A stretch of 64,000 bases of DNA, taken from contig JAGEMR010000124.1 of assembly GCA_021030915.1 (NCBI GenBank), forward strand, positions 21,752 to 85,751, in the 5' to 3' direction. The position numbers were made by a program, and so were the translations under genes. The stretch is from Astrothelium macrocarpum (taxonomy: Eukaryota; Ascomycota; Dothideomycetes; Trypetheliales; Trypetheliaceae). The first letter of the stretch is position 1. The number at the start of each line of letters is the position of its first letter. The notes beneath the pieces were generated by a model, which made no database searches, was not told the origin of the DNA, and saw only the letters and a list, made by a program, of their open reading frames with translations. This document shows, piece after piece, positions 34,351 through 44,675 of the stretch.

Positions 34351-35582
34351 CTAAGCCGTGACCTCGTTTCCCTGAATATCTACAATCGCTGTATACATAG
34401 CGCGATTGGATGCATTTTGGTATGGGTAGTCAGCATGGAAAACCATATGTGCAGCGTCCCACAGAATGTCGGCTCCGCCAGGAGCGTACAAATTATCATC
34501 ACCCGTTTGGAAGAGCGGTCCATATCGGGTATATGGTCCGTTGACATCAGAAGCAGTAGCGTAGTTCACAGTATAGTTGGGTCCGGAATAGCAGCCGCTT
34601 GAGAAGAAGAGAACGAATTCATCTGAAGGCGTTTTCACGAGCGAGGGCGCCTCGGTCACGCCTTCATCACTAAGGCCGTTATTGTTCAAGATGGTCGTGG
34701 CAGCGCCTTGCGGAGTAACTCCATCAGCCTCGACAGCCTGCAACATGATAGGCGTTGCTACAATGGGAGCAACTGTGTTGCCGCAGGAACCGTAGCCGGC
34801 TGTATCACCGTTGCCGATGCTGTTCCCATCAATTTTATATACGACGTAACGCTGCCCACCTGAACCTCCATTGCTCCAAGTGGGGTTTGTCCAAGAATTA
34901 TCGTTGCTTGAGCTGTTGCTCTGACTGCCACTTCCACTGGGCACTGTCCAGTTTCCCTGTGTTGCCCAATCTTTGAAGCCAGATGGATCGATGGCACCAC
35001 CTTGCTCGAGGGGGCAGAAGAGTGGGCTGGGTTGGGGATCGAAGGGTCCATTGACGGTCTTGGAGGTCGCGGCGCCGACGCAATGGTGGGCAGAGTCATT
35101 GTTGACTGCAGCACTAAAGTATAGTACAAAGGTGCCATCATCCTGGAGTTTTATCTGTATTAGTCTATAGTCGACGATGTTCTACACCAAATCATTGATC
35201 ATACCATGAGATTGACATCGGGAGCCCACAATGCTTGAGCTGTCATGTTGACCCAAGGTGGCGTACTTGGTAGAGCATCTCCACTGGTGACAGTCCATGT
35301 TTCAAAGTCAGTCGACGTTGCCATTGGGATGTTGATGCCAGAGTCAGGACTCTGTGTAGCGAAGGCCCACCACGTAGAGCCTTCCTTGATGATGGAAGGG
35401 TCCGGGAAGTTTTGGGTGATGACTGGCCCATTTTCAGAGCGTTTAACCGTAATACCAGCACTTTTACGAAAATATTCGGCACGCTTCTCGTGTGTCTTGG
35501 ATGCAAAGTCAAATAGCGACGGGGTTCCCAAAGAAAAGAGTGATGAGAGAAGGAGAGAGACAGTGACTGATGACTTAAACAT
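34351..35582 (-). CDS. Secreted glycoside hydrolase family 43 enzyme
   Basis: Two exons, 35205-35582 and 34351-35154; the 50-nt intron starts GTATGA and contains GACTAAT before CAG. 393 aa. A signal peptide covers about residues 1-20, with a KR site near 34 that may mark a propeptide. The five-bladed propeller is shown by FPDPSIIKEGSTWWAFAT (Asp61, putative catalytic base), WAPDV (119-123), GGAIDPSGF (Asp183, pKa modulator) and EAPSLVK (Glu294, putative acid). Family knowledge: arabinanase, beta-xylosidase or arabinofuranosidase acting on plant hemicellulose outside the cell. A Ser/Asn-rich insert near residues 197-225 is unusual. Substrate specificity is not resolvable here. Confidence 0.88.
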
Positions 35583-36946
35583 TATGCCGAATCAATAACA
35601 GTTAAGAGAATGCTAGCTGTTCAATGAATGTCAAAGGGTATAAACGATGGGTATTTAAATCAAGCCGACAGCTGGCACCGTGATCCCACGGTCTTCTCAG
35701 ATAGCCCGGCAAGGCTGGTGAGGCACGCATCTTACTTATATGACAATGTGCGGCGTTGCAACTCGGGTAATGAATGAGAAGAAGTGAACCACATTCTTAC
35801 CTCCCCTGTCATTCCATCAGTAGGCTTGAAGATACCCCGGATGATCCTGCACGACCTGCATGTGGGCTTAGGTCGCAATGCAGGTGTGATCCAGATAGCA
35901 TGGATTAGACTAGTGGCTAGGAGATCTCTCATAGAGGTTTATGCTTTTTTAACGAAAATCATAGAGCGCCGTGAAACATTGGCGTGACTTAATGGGAGGC
36001 AAAAAGTATGTTCCTGACGATCGACGCGGCATGCAATGTTCAGCCTCCTGGTTTCTTGGAATTCGCATTCCTGGCATGAATTCCGGTGTAGCGGATGACT
36101 CCATGTTCGTGGAGAGATCTGCTTGACAGCTGGGACCTCACCTCGATTTGGGGAGCCGGGAGGGTGTGCTTTGCTGACCATAACACCATAACAGGCCAAC
36201 CATATACCCACCAACCGCTGACAATACTCAGCACCGGTTAACTGCGCTTTGACATAAGTGCTAATCCTAAGTTAGGTGGTTTTGTGCGGGAGCGGGGAAG
36301 ACGCGTTGACCACAATGTATTGACTGGTTTTCTCTGGGGCTCGTTCATCCCATTAGGTTCTTTCTGCAAGCTGGTCATGCGCTGTCTATCCACATCCAGA
36401 CCCGCTCGTCAGTCTCCATGATCTCATTTGTCGTTTGCAGATGCATTAGGCACTGGCGCCTAGCTGCGGTGAGATGGAGTATATAAAAAGTGCAGCAGAC
36501 AGCCTCGGCGTGCTTCCCCACGCCCGAGAAGTTGGATCTGCGTGGCCACGGTGGCGCTGTCAGCTAGCTGGATTTCACATACCCACCCGCCCAAAGAGGG
36601 AAGAGCCGTTCCGACAAGAAATATACCGTCCACGTAATGGTCGTATAGACGGGAGGGAGTGCGTAAGTGCTGCCGAGGAATATCCTGGATGGACTCGGTT
36701 CGTGATTCGCGAAGTGGCACGCGATGGTGGCGTCGCGGCCGGAGTGTGCCGGCCGGTTTGCATCCGGTGTTTGCACTGTGTGGGGAACCAAACATTCTCG
36801 AAACTCATCCGGCCATGGGTTTGGGAAGGTGGCAATTCGCTTGGCCAAGGTTCGGCTTGCGGCTCCCAATTTCTCTGTGCAACCTCAGACCTCACCCTGC
36901 TGTGCCAATGGCTGAGAACATTGGCTTGAATCCATCATAGCACAGC
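35583..36946. other. Intergenic between divergent GH43 and lyase genes
   Basis: This is the shared upstream region of two divergently transcribed genes. Around 36460-36940 several open frames overlap on both strands with high GC and no domain, and I treat them as chance. No repeats were seen. Confidence 0.4.
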
Positions 36947-38164
36947 ATGTCGGCCTCGACTATTCTTCGTCGGGCCTTGCTCTATGGTATGGTTACTCTT
37001 GACAGCAGTATCTGTGGTTATGATATCCATTGAAGCCTTTTCAACGAAAAATTTGAGTTTCGTTTGCTGCCCTAGCTTACAATGAAAACGATACAGTTCC
37101 TAGCTCGTCCCAGAAAATGCTCACCAAGTCTCGGGGTCTTAACGTAGACTGTGTCGCCTACGATCTCGAAGATTCAGTTACCCCTGGCAAGAAATCCGAG
37201 GCGCGCCAGAATTTACGAGCATTGCTCGAGCAGCCGCGAGCATCAGGAATACGAGAGCAGGCTGCAAGAATTAATTCGGTCGATAGTGGATATGCACTGG
37301 ATGATTTGACCGAAGTGGTACGACAAATTTTCTCAGATATCCGAAAGACATGTTTATGTAAAACATTTTTAAGGAGCATGGCATTTCCGCATGTTCTTAT
37401 TAGAACCTTTCCTCCGAGAAGCTCAGAAGCAACAAAAACGCTAATCAGGAGTACTCCCAAAGCTCAAAGCACCGAACGTCGATTCAATAGTCATCCCCAA
37501 AGTCAATTCCCCCTCCGATCTCCACTTTGTCACCGACATTCTCCGACATGTCCTTCCAGGCCGCCACTCCTCCACTCCTTCCCCTGATAGCCAAACTCCG
37601 ATTTCCCTCATCGCACTGATTGAATCGGCCCGATCAATAACGGATCTCCCTTCAATCTGCCGCGCCTCCCCCTACCTCTCCGGTCTCATTTTTGCTGCCG
37701 AAGACTTCGCCCTCGACCTCTCCCTTACCCGAACCCCCTCCCTTCATGAATTTCTCTATGCACGTAGTACCATTGCTACCTGTGCCCGCGCCTTCAACCT
37801 CCCTTCGACTATTGACTTGGTTTGCACGTCATACAAGGGTGATGCAGGGCTGGCGACATTGGAGGAAGAAGCCCGAGACGGAAAACGACTGGGTTTCAAC
37901 GGAAAACAATGTATCCATCCGACGCAGGTTGACGTCTGCGAACGAGTATTTGCGCCCGAGCAAGAAGAAGTCGATTGGGCTGTACGAATAGTCATTGCCG
38001 ATGAGAAGGCAGATAGGGCTGGAAGAGGAGCTTGGACATTGGATGGAAAGATGATCGATGTGCCTGTGGTAGGAAAGGCGAAGGCTATCGTGAAGAAGGC
38101 AGAAAGATGCGGATTCGATGTTGGAGCAGCGAAAGAAAGATGGAAAGACCAAGAGCCCGAATAA
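36947..38164 (+). CDS. HpcH/HpaI aldolase-citrate lyase beta-like protein (CitE/CLYBL type)
   Basis: Model of three exons: 36947-36986, 37097-37357 and 37452-38164; the second donor is the least certain. About 337 aa. Exon 1 joins to give [20 protein letters not shown], the canonical start of the family. Seen: [11 protein letters not shown] (Glu/Asp region), [25 protein letters not shown] and [11 protein letters not shown], the metal-binding acidic motif, then [12 protein letters not shown]. The fold is a TIM barrel acting on CoA thioesters such as citramalyl- or malyl-CoA. The protein may be mitochondrial, as CLYBL is, because the N-terminus is basic. The residues between DDLTEV and LPKLKAP are not family-like, so that junction should be checked. 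Exon 3 has raised GC at third positions. Confidence 0.82.
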
Positions 38165-39002
38165 ATGAATAAGAACTCTCTCTTCCATTTCTACGTGAGA
38201 ACAGGTCTAGACAGGCTGATTTGCCCATCAGAGTTGAGTCAAAATGTACATACTTAACTTTCGTTAAAAATAATAAACCGTCCAAGTTTTGCACCCAGCA
38301 ATTCAAGCAGGGCAATGATTTTCCAATACCTTTCTCTGAGCACTTGAACTGGCTGTGTATTCAAGAAACTTTATTGCGATGAGTACATTATTGGGCCAAT
38401 ATAATACGGAAGAGCTGGAGAATCAGAGGGTAAAGGGAAGAGAGAGGGAAGGGGAGTGAGAGAGCGAGAGTGAGTGAGTGAGTGAATGAGAGAGAGCAGA
38501 TCAGCAAGCTTGTGAGTTAAATAAGGAGAAGCAGAAGCAAAGAAAGACGGGGTAGACGAAGACGGAGATCACGGGATTCCAAATTCACCAACACCGAACA
38601 AATGAGACGTTCATGCTATCTGGCCGGAAGAGCGTGGAAGCAAAGCAGTTTCCGACAATGTGATCCTCGCTTTGCACTCCTCGGGAGTCTCTAATCGAAT
38701 TGGACAAGATGATGTATTGGATGCAATGCTTTCGCTTTCTTTGGCAGCATCTTTTGCTATTTCCGCATCTTGGCTGGCTGAGAGCCTCATTCACTTGAAA
38801 TATCGCTAGGAATTCAACAAAAACAGGGGTAATGGACTTCTACCAATCCTAAGTGAAGGCTCTCATGTTTGATGCACAACGATACTCCGATCGTCACTCT
38901 GACTTCCACATTTAGAAAGATTTGCTGTCCCTCTCTTGGACACGAGACAGGTATCAAGAAGTAGCGTCGCAAATCAGGAACACAGCAGGATGGTATTGTA
39001 GG
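38165..39002. other. Intergenic with GA/GAGT simple repeat
   Basis: A purine-rich tract at about 38430-38500 includes (GAGT)n with AGAGAG runs (GTGAGTGAGTGAGTGAATGA). No gene is supported. Short open frames lie on both strands. Confidence 0.5.
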
Positions 39003-39514
39003 ATGAGCACTAGGATTTCCTTGGCAGCTACTCCTATCCATCTTGCCAAGACAAAAGCTCATGTACCTAAATACATAGAGAACATCACTCGCCATGGAGG
39101 CCTGGACGAAACCGGAACTTTAGAGCCATTGGATCGATCGCTAAAAGCTATCCTTGATGAGGTGGTAGACGAGGGACTCGATTGCTTAACAGTTGCAAAG
39201 TGAGTACCTAACTTAAGGTCTGCTTTCGGCCTGAAAAACAACTCTTCTTGCACTTGCGGTATTTGAATAACGGGTAATATTTTGCGCGACTTCTTACCGT
39301 AGCTGAGATTCCGTTGGCCCCCAGATACGATTTCAGTTTGAAAATGTCATTTCGCGACCTCCTGAAGACGTTTCCGCGGCTTCAACTAGGAATATGCGCA
39401 ACCGGACAATTGTTTAGACGAATAACGTGGAGAGAAATGCAAGATTGGAGAAGAAAACGGGCGCAACGGGTCTCGGCGAAGCCGGCTCATTTGGCCCCCA
39501 AATTGTCATCTTAA
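39003..39514 (+). CDS. Small hypothetical protein, 128 aa
   Basis: Two exons, 39003-39199 and 39325-39514; the intron starts GTGAGT and ends CCCCCAG, and phase is kept. The first exon reads as charged helix (IHLAKTKAHVPKYIENI; LDRSLKAILDEVVDEGLD) and the second as basic helix (MSFRDLLKTFPRLQLG; REMQDWRRKRAQR). There are no signal, membrane or known domains. The amphipathic charged pattern suggests a small nuclear or cytosolic protein, but I do not recognise it. Confidence 0.45.
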
Positions 39515-39866
39515 GGTGTAACGACTGCGAACCTCTCAGCTGCGACGCCGCACTGGCACTGACAGTAACTGATAAAGATTATTGGCCCGAGACGTTGTTA
39601 TCTTCGATCCGGTCATGACTGACTAGCAACTCAGCGCTGAGTATATATGGCCCAGGCACGAGGGGTAGGGACGTTATTTGCAAGGCTTGGCTTTTCTAGA
39701 CCAGACATGGAATTTGGTATTAATTAACAGCCCGGCGTCTCTTTCGAAAGGGTCTGCTTTATTAAGCACCCGCCAAAAAGATGCCTTAAATCGACAGGAC
39801 GCGTCATTCGGTCCGCAACATTCACGAGCATCTCTCTACGCCGAGGTTTTGAGGCAACTGATCTGA
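39515..39866. other. Intergenic, 352 bp
   Basis: Nothing beyond the likely promoter of the LITAF-type gene is visible. A short open frame at 39678-39866 has no domain. Confidence 0.4.
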
Positions 39867-41172
39867 ATGAGTTCCCCGCGAGGTACGTATAACTTCGTTG
39901 GCGCCCTCCATCTCAACTGTCAAGGAAGATGCTTTTGCCTTATTTTACGAGAAGAAAAACAAGACCGCATATTGCGGACTTACTGTGTCTTGAAATCGTC
40001 TTTACCTATCAATTGCTTTCTGATGCGAAACTCCAAATCCTATAACAATCTCTCAACCACCAGTGACTGTAGGTGTTAAGCTTTGACGGAATTGCTCTCC
40101 ACTACTTTTCTTTTTCTTTGTGTATTGGCGATCTCCAAAACGGTCCTTTTCACTCGAAGAGGAACTCAGAAATTCTCGCAAATGCTAACAACCTTGCAGG
40201 ATTGACAGTAAACACACAAAACTTGGAGATCCCTGATGTATCGCGACCACCATCTGCTATCTCGGAGACCGCTGGAACGAATGAGGAGCATCAATTCCTT
40301 TCGCAAAACACAAGGACTCCCTCGGCTCCGAACGTGTCCCCGCTTGAAGAATCTCCTCCAATACGAACAAATGACACACCTTTTAAACAACACGATAGAC
40401 CACTAAATGATACCCCTTCAAATAATGGCCCTGGGAATGATAACCCTCCAAACGCTGGCGTTGGACATAATGGCGCTCGAAGGAAACTTACCCCAGTAAA
40501 TCAGTTAGGCCGTCACACTACTTTTGCTGAATGCCCCCATTGTCGAGCTGGGATTGACACAGTGGTTCAGACCCGACCTTCAGAGGATGCTGGGTACGTG
40601 CATTCTCATTACATCTTCAATTGGCAGCAACTTGGGTCGTTCTTGGATTCATTTTACCGGACGCCGTCTTTTGCTCGGCTCGAAACAATATTTTGGAGTC
40701 CTTTTACTTGGGCATTCAAACAGCAGTGGAAGTTGTGCGATTAAAGTATTACATCTGCCCTTCATTTTCGAGCAAATCTTTCAGCACGAAATATATACGA
40801 CTTTCGACACCTCGTGGGTACAGGCTTCCGAACCACTTACGCGCTTGCAAACCCATAGCATCGATGTAGAACATTCTTTCACACTACTTCCGTACCTGAG
40901 GCTTGCGCCCCTGTGAAATTGGACCTGAATAGTGCTGATCTTCTTTTTCTAGATGCTTTTGCTGCGCTTCCGAACCCAAAGACGTTGCACACTATTGTCC
41001 GTCATGCCACAATCCGATCGCCACTGTCAAAAAGAATGGAATTACTACCAATTCGCCTGCAAACATAATTACATCGCAGCAACCAAGCAGGACCGAAAAT
41101 ATGTCTCCTGACATAGTGAGAAATGCTGGAGCATCTGCAGAAAACTCGGCCAGTGGAGCAGAACGCAGATAA
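39867..41172 (+). CDS. LITAF-type zinc-ribbon protein, membrane segment apparently missing
   Basis: Model of three exons: 39867-39882, 40200-40593 and 40953-41172, phase-consistent; 209 aa. The N-terminal half is disordered and rich in Asn, Pro and Thr. The LITAF domain is split by an intron: the first zinc knuckle is ECPHCRAGIDTVV, and the second half reads KDVAHYCPSCHNPIATV. In the family the two halves are joined by about 22 hydrophobic residues that dip into late-endosomal membranes; here the splice brings them together with only GCFCCASEP between. A hydrophobic frame inside the 359-nt intron (TWVVLGFILPDAVF) could be the lost segment, but no splice keeps it in phase. Possible alternative splicing, a missed exon or decay. 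Confidence 0.6.
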
Positions 41173-41918
41173 TAGGAAGAGCAGAAATGGAAAATGGATG
41201 CAGAGCACCTAAATGGGATCAAAGCGGATGTTTTGTAAAGATCATGAAATATGTGCTACCAAGAGACTCGGAGACTTGGAGACTTTTGTCCCGGTATCGG
41301 AAACGTCTGTAATGCATTACGGCGGCGTGTGAAATAATTATGGTTATGAAATTTCTTGGGAAGACCTGCATCTGGTATTGTCTTTGGAGCGACGATGGAA
41401 TGATTTAAGGGACGTTGGGACCTAATGACAGTTTTTTTGCGTTGGAAAATTCCACGACTTGCAGATCTCTGTTATCCAACCCTTGTGTTTTGCGCTTCAT
41501 GCGCTGGTGCAAAACTCCGTTTATCTGTAATGTGAAGGGCTAAACCTCATTTCCGCATTGTCTAACTAAACTAATGGCAACTCTTTAACATACTAATCGG
41601 TAGGAAATTGCTTGCGAATATTATTGATGAATGCGCAAGGGAATACCACAAAGGATGCATCATTAGGATGAATAGGATGAATAGGATGAATATGGAACAG
41701 AGCTCCCTTATATAGCAAACACAGGGTATAGGTCGCCATGCGCCTCAAGCTTAGAGTTATTCAGCGGCGGCCCCACTTCTGCCTACGTTCACCGGAGATC
41801 TCCAGGTATTTCATGCATGATCTAATCGTACATTTTCTCATTGACTTTGTTTGCTCTTTTAATGTTTTCGTTTTTAATATCAATTCGTGTTCTTGCCCAT
41901 TGATATTGAAATAATCCC
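41173..41918. other. Intergenic, 746 bp
   Basis: No gene is supported. At 41665-41692 there is a short direct repeat of AGGATGAAT (three units). Confidence 0.45.
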
Positions 41919-42827
41919 ATGTACCCAAACTTTTTTACATTCATATTTCCCAACCTTTCAACCGGAAACTTCGGGAGAATCTCTACTTTTGATACAGATC
42001 ATTTTCAAATGCCTTGGATCGGTGGCGGAGAGGATGAATGGCTTGTGGTGCACCGACCACAGCGATCCAACGAAACTTGCAACAACACAAGTAACGCAAA
42101 GCTCAGTCCCACCTACCGCAAGACTTTGTTCCCAGTCTTTGTGACAGCGGACATCTCATTAGACGTATGAACCCATCCTTGCAACATCCGTAATGTTGAA
42201 AAGTTTATGCGATGGCCTGACTGCTTACCCGCCCCCTAGAAAATCAATGATCTCTTCCAGCGTTCTGCCGATCGCTTGACCATACTGAACCTTCAGAACA
42301 CCATGGGCCTCTACCTTGTAGACAGCGCGCACATGCAAAAGCCACGCCAGAGCCCTGAGTTGCCTGTTTCGGCCTTTAGCTCCCCGTTTCTGGGCAAATC
42401 ACTTGCTCAGCTCATTGACATCTTTATGGATTCGGTGCGCGGTGACCCAGCCAGCGATGACCTTGTTTCCGCAGCGCAGTTCGTGGTGATTGATACACGC
42501 ACGATGCAGGAGGACTTGCTTTTACTAGCGAGTGTGAACTTCGCTGGTTTGGTAGGGGAGGAGGGCGAAGAGCTGGTGCGGCGGTATAAGCGAGAAAAGT
42601 GGGACGGATGGGAAGCGATTGATGGGGAGAAGGTTTGGGGGCTTGTGGTGGCGAGATCAGAGCCAGAGATCGTGTGCGAGGTATTGGGGGATGCAATGGT
42701 TATGGATGAAACGAAGGCTTGGGAGAATGAGGTTGGAAATGATACATGTTTTGGAACGGCATGGGGGAAGGATAGTTTATGGACATTTCGAAAGGATAAG
42801 TTCATTCGGAAGAGGGACGGATTTTGA
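41919..42827 (+). CDS. Hypothetical protein, 277 aa
   Basis: Two exons, 41919-42164 and 42240-42827; the 75-nt intron runs GTATGA...CCCCCTAG and keeps phase 0. The sequence is globular and acidic, with a block VSAAQFVVIDTRTMQEDLLLLAS that looks like a beta strand plus helix, and a Trp-rich C-terminal part (EKWDGWEAID; WGKDSLWTFRKD). There is no signal peptide or membrane helix. The strand-helix block recalls the DUF6924 type seen in several fungi and bacteria, but this is only a resemblance. Function unknown. Confidence 0.65.
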
Positions 42828-43563
42828 AGATGAAATAATCTGGTGGTAGAAAGAAGAGAAAGAATAAATGATGATAATGTTGAAGAAAGGAGACGGAGAT
42901 GTTGAGAAAGACTAAAGAGATTTTGATTTTCGAATCGGCCAAGTCCATTAACGTATCTTGGGACGAGTAAGTTGCGATAGACGCCGTAAGTATTTCGATT
43001 CGGTCGTGGACCTCTTTCTGGCCATCTGTGACTCTAAAGTCCAAGCAATTGACACTGCCAGTTAGGTATAGGCCCAGGTAGACTAGCCGATTCGAACGAT
43101 AGGCTCCCTGAAATCTCGATATCGCTCCATGAAGCAAGCGCTTTGTATCAGAAGTATCTGCGTCTCCTTCGCAGCGAAGCGACTTGCAAGGTATGCCACA
43201 CGCGCTCTTTGTAATATTTGCCCTCGCACTGCCGTCAACATGGTACCCATGCTTGCGCCACAATACCACGACGCGAATCGGTCTCACAGATCGACCAAAG
43301 ATGAACCGCCTATCCTGGAGTCGACCGTGAAAGACTGAATGTCGAGAAGGCCCTCGAATATTTTCACTTACTGTCGCCATCGGACGCAAATATGCGGGAC
43401 AAAGATTCTTAATTACCCAGTCATGAGATTTTCCAAGTCTCGGACCGCACGTTATAGAGCAACATCAATCAGTTCGATGGGCCCTTGATGTGCCAGGTCT
43501 GAAAGCTCTTCGAAGCGTGTCTTTGTATCGTGTTCCAAATCATCGTCGTGTATAGGTGTAAGG
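42828..43563. other. Intergenic between convergent genes
   Basis: A 195-codon minus-strand frame (42802-43389) spans much of this and overlaps the end of the preceding gene. Its end is low-complexity and no domain is recognisable, so it is left uncalled. Confidence 0.4.
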
Positions 43564-44247
43564 TCACGTACACCCTTCTAGCATTTTACCAATCACACCC
43601 ACTAAATTTCGGTTTTCTAGAGCAGCAGCAACACGCTCCTTGTCGCCCAGTTGCTTACTAACTGCATCTGCAGTGCTATGCGTACCCTCCTTTATCCTAA
43701 CGTCAATTCTGAAGCGCGGTGGTAAAGCTTGTTCTAACCTCACTCTTACTCCCAAGCCGATTATAGTTGCAAGAGAGCAATGTGAGATGGTTGGCGTAAG
43801 CAGTACACGCGCAGTTGTGATGCGGGATTTCGAAGATGCTGTAGGTGGATGGATCGAGATGTCTGGAAGGTTTACGACAGCGAGTTGGCCTAAAGTGAGT
43901 GGATGCTCAGGATCAGAGATATGGGCGATTAGATCTGGTAATGTATATCAGCCACGTTTCTGGATGAAGAAAACGGAAGATGGTTGCATTTGACAGGACA
44001 TACCATAGATCTCTTGTTCATCGATTTCCTCAACTTCATCATTCTTATCAATGCTCATGTCTTCTTCAGAGCTTGTCGGAGATGGCAGAGCACCACTGAA
44101 CGGATCCGGGTAGGAGGGCACCAAGTCCTCGAACAGCATTGCATGAGCAGGATCGCGCTTCTTGCTGAGCTCATTGCGGCGACGTGATGGCAAATCGGAA
44201 AGTTGAAGGATAGTGGGATTGGCGTTGTCTTTGAGTTCCTCTTCCAT
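43564..44247 (-). CDS. cia2: MIP18-family cytosolic Fe-S cluster assembly factor Cia2
   Basis: Two exons, 44004-44247 and 43564-43934; the 69-nt intron starts GTATGT and ends CCAG. 204 aa. The N-terminal 75 residues are variable and acidic (SEEDMSIDKNDEVEE). The conserved MIP18/DUF59 body follows: DLIAHISDPEHPLTLGQL, the reactive Cys motif PTISHCSLATIIGLGVRVRL, PPRFRIDVRIKEGTH and NKQL-like SKQLGDKERVAAALEN. Family knowledge: Cia2 with Cia1 and Mms19 forms the CIA targeting complex that delivers 4Fe-4S clusters to DNA-maintenance and other cytosolic or nuclear apoproteins. It is divergent from brr2 across 428 bp. The length is normal and all key residues are present. Confidence 0.93.
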
Positions 44248-44675
44248 TGTGAATTAAATAGATATCATAGACGCGTGTGAAAGTGCTTGAAAATCTGTTG
44301 ACCTGACACTCAAGGCTGGGAGGTGGCTCTTCAGATGAGAGAGTGTTTCTTTGGTGGGGTACTGAAATCATAAAATATAGCCCTGCCGCTATCCAGATCG
44401 CACTAAACCGAATTTGACCAGGCAGTCATTTTCATCAACATTATCTCCAATCCAGAAAACTTGCCACCAACATCTTATACTCTCCAGCATCGAGCGACAA
44501 GAGCCTCCTGCCAGGCTCTCTCCTCCATATCCGAGCTCTTGATGACATATTCTGGGCAAGTGTAATAACCTCTCGCCATCTTCCTGAATTCTCTCAGAAC
44601 CTCACATCATCACCTCGATTACACACCTTACTTTCGTTTCTGTTTGGCGCGTCAAGCGCAAACACATTAGTCAAG
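44248..44675. promoter_or_regulatory. Shared divergent promoter of cia2 and brr2
   Basis: The 428 bp between two divergent start codons must hold both promoters and 5' leaders. The brr2 side has CT-rich tracts (CTCTCCTCC, TCTCGCCATC) before the start; no clear TATA box is seen on either side. Confidence 0.6.

Noticed and set aside
36460..36940. Stack of overlapping open frames on both strands
   Set aside because: GC-rich sequence yields many chance frames; none resembles protein family content.
42802..43389. 195-codon minus-strand open frame
   Set aside because: Overlaps the preceding gene's end, finishes in low-complexity hydrophobic sequence, and matches no family; kept only as a note.
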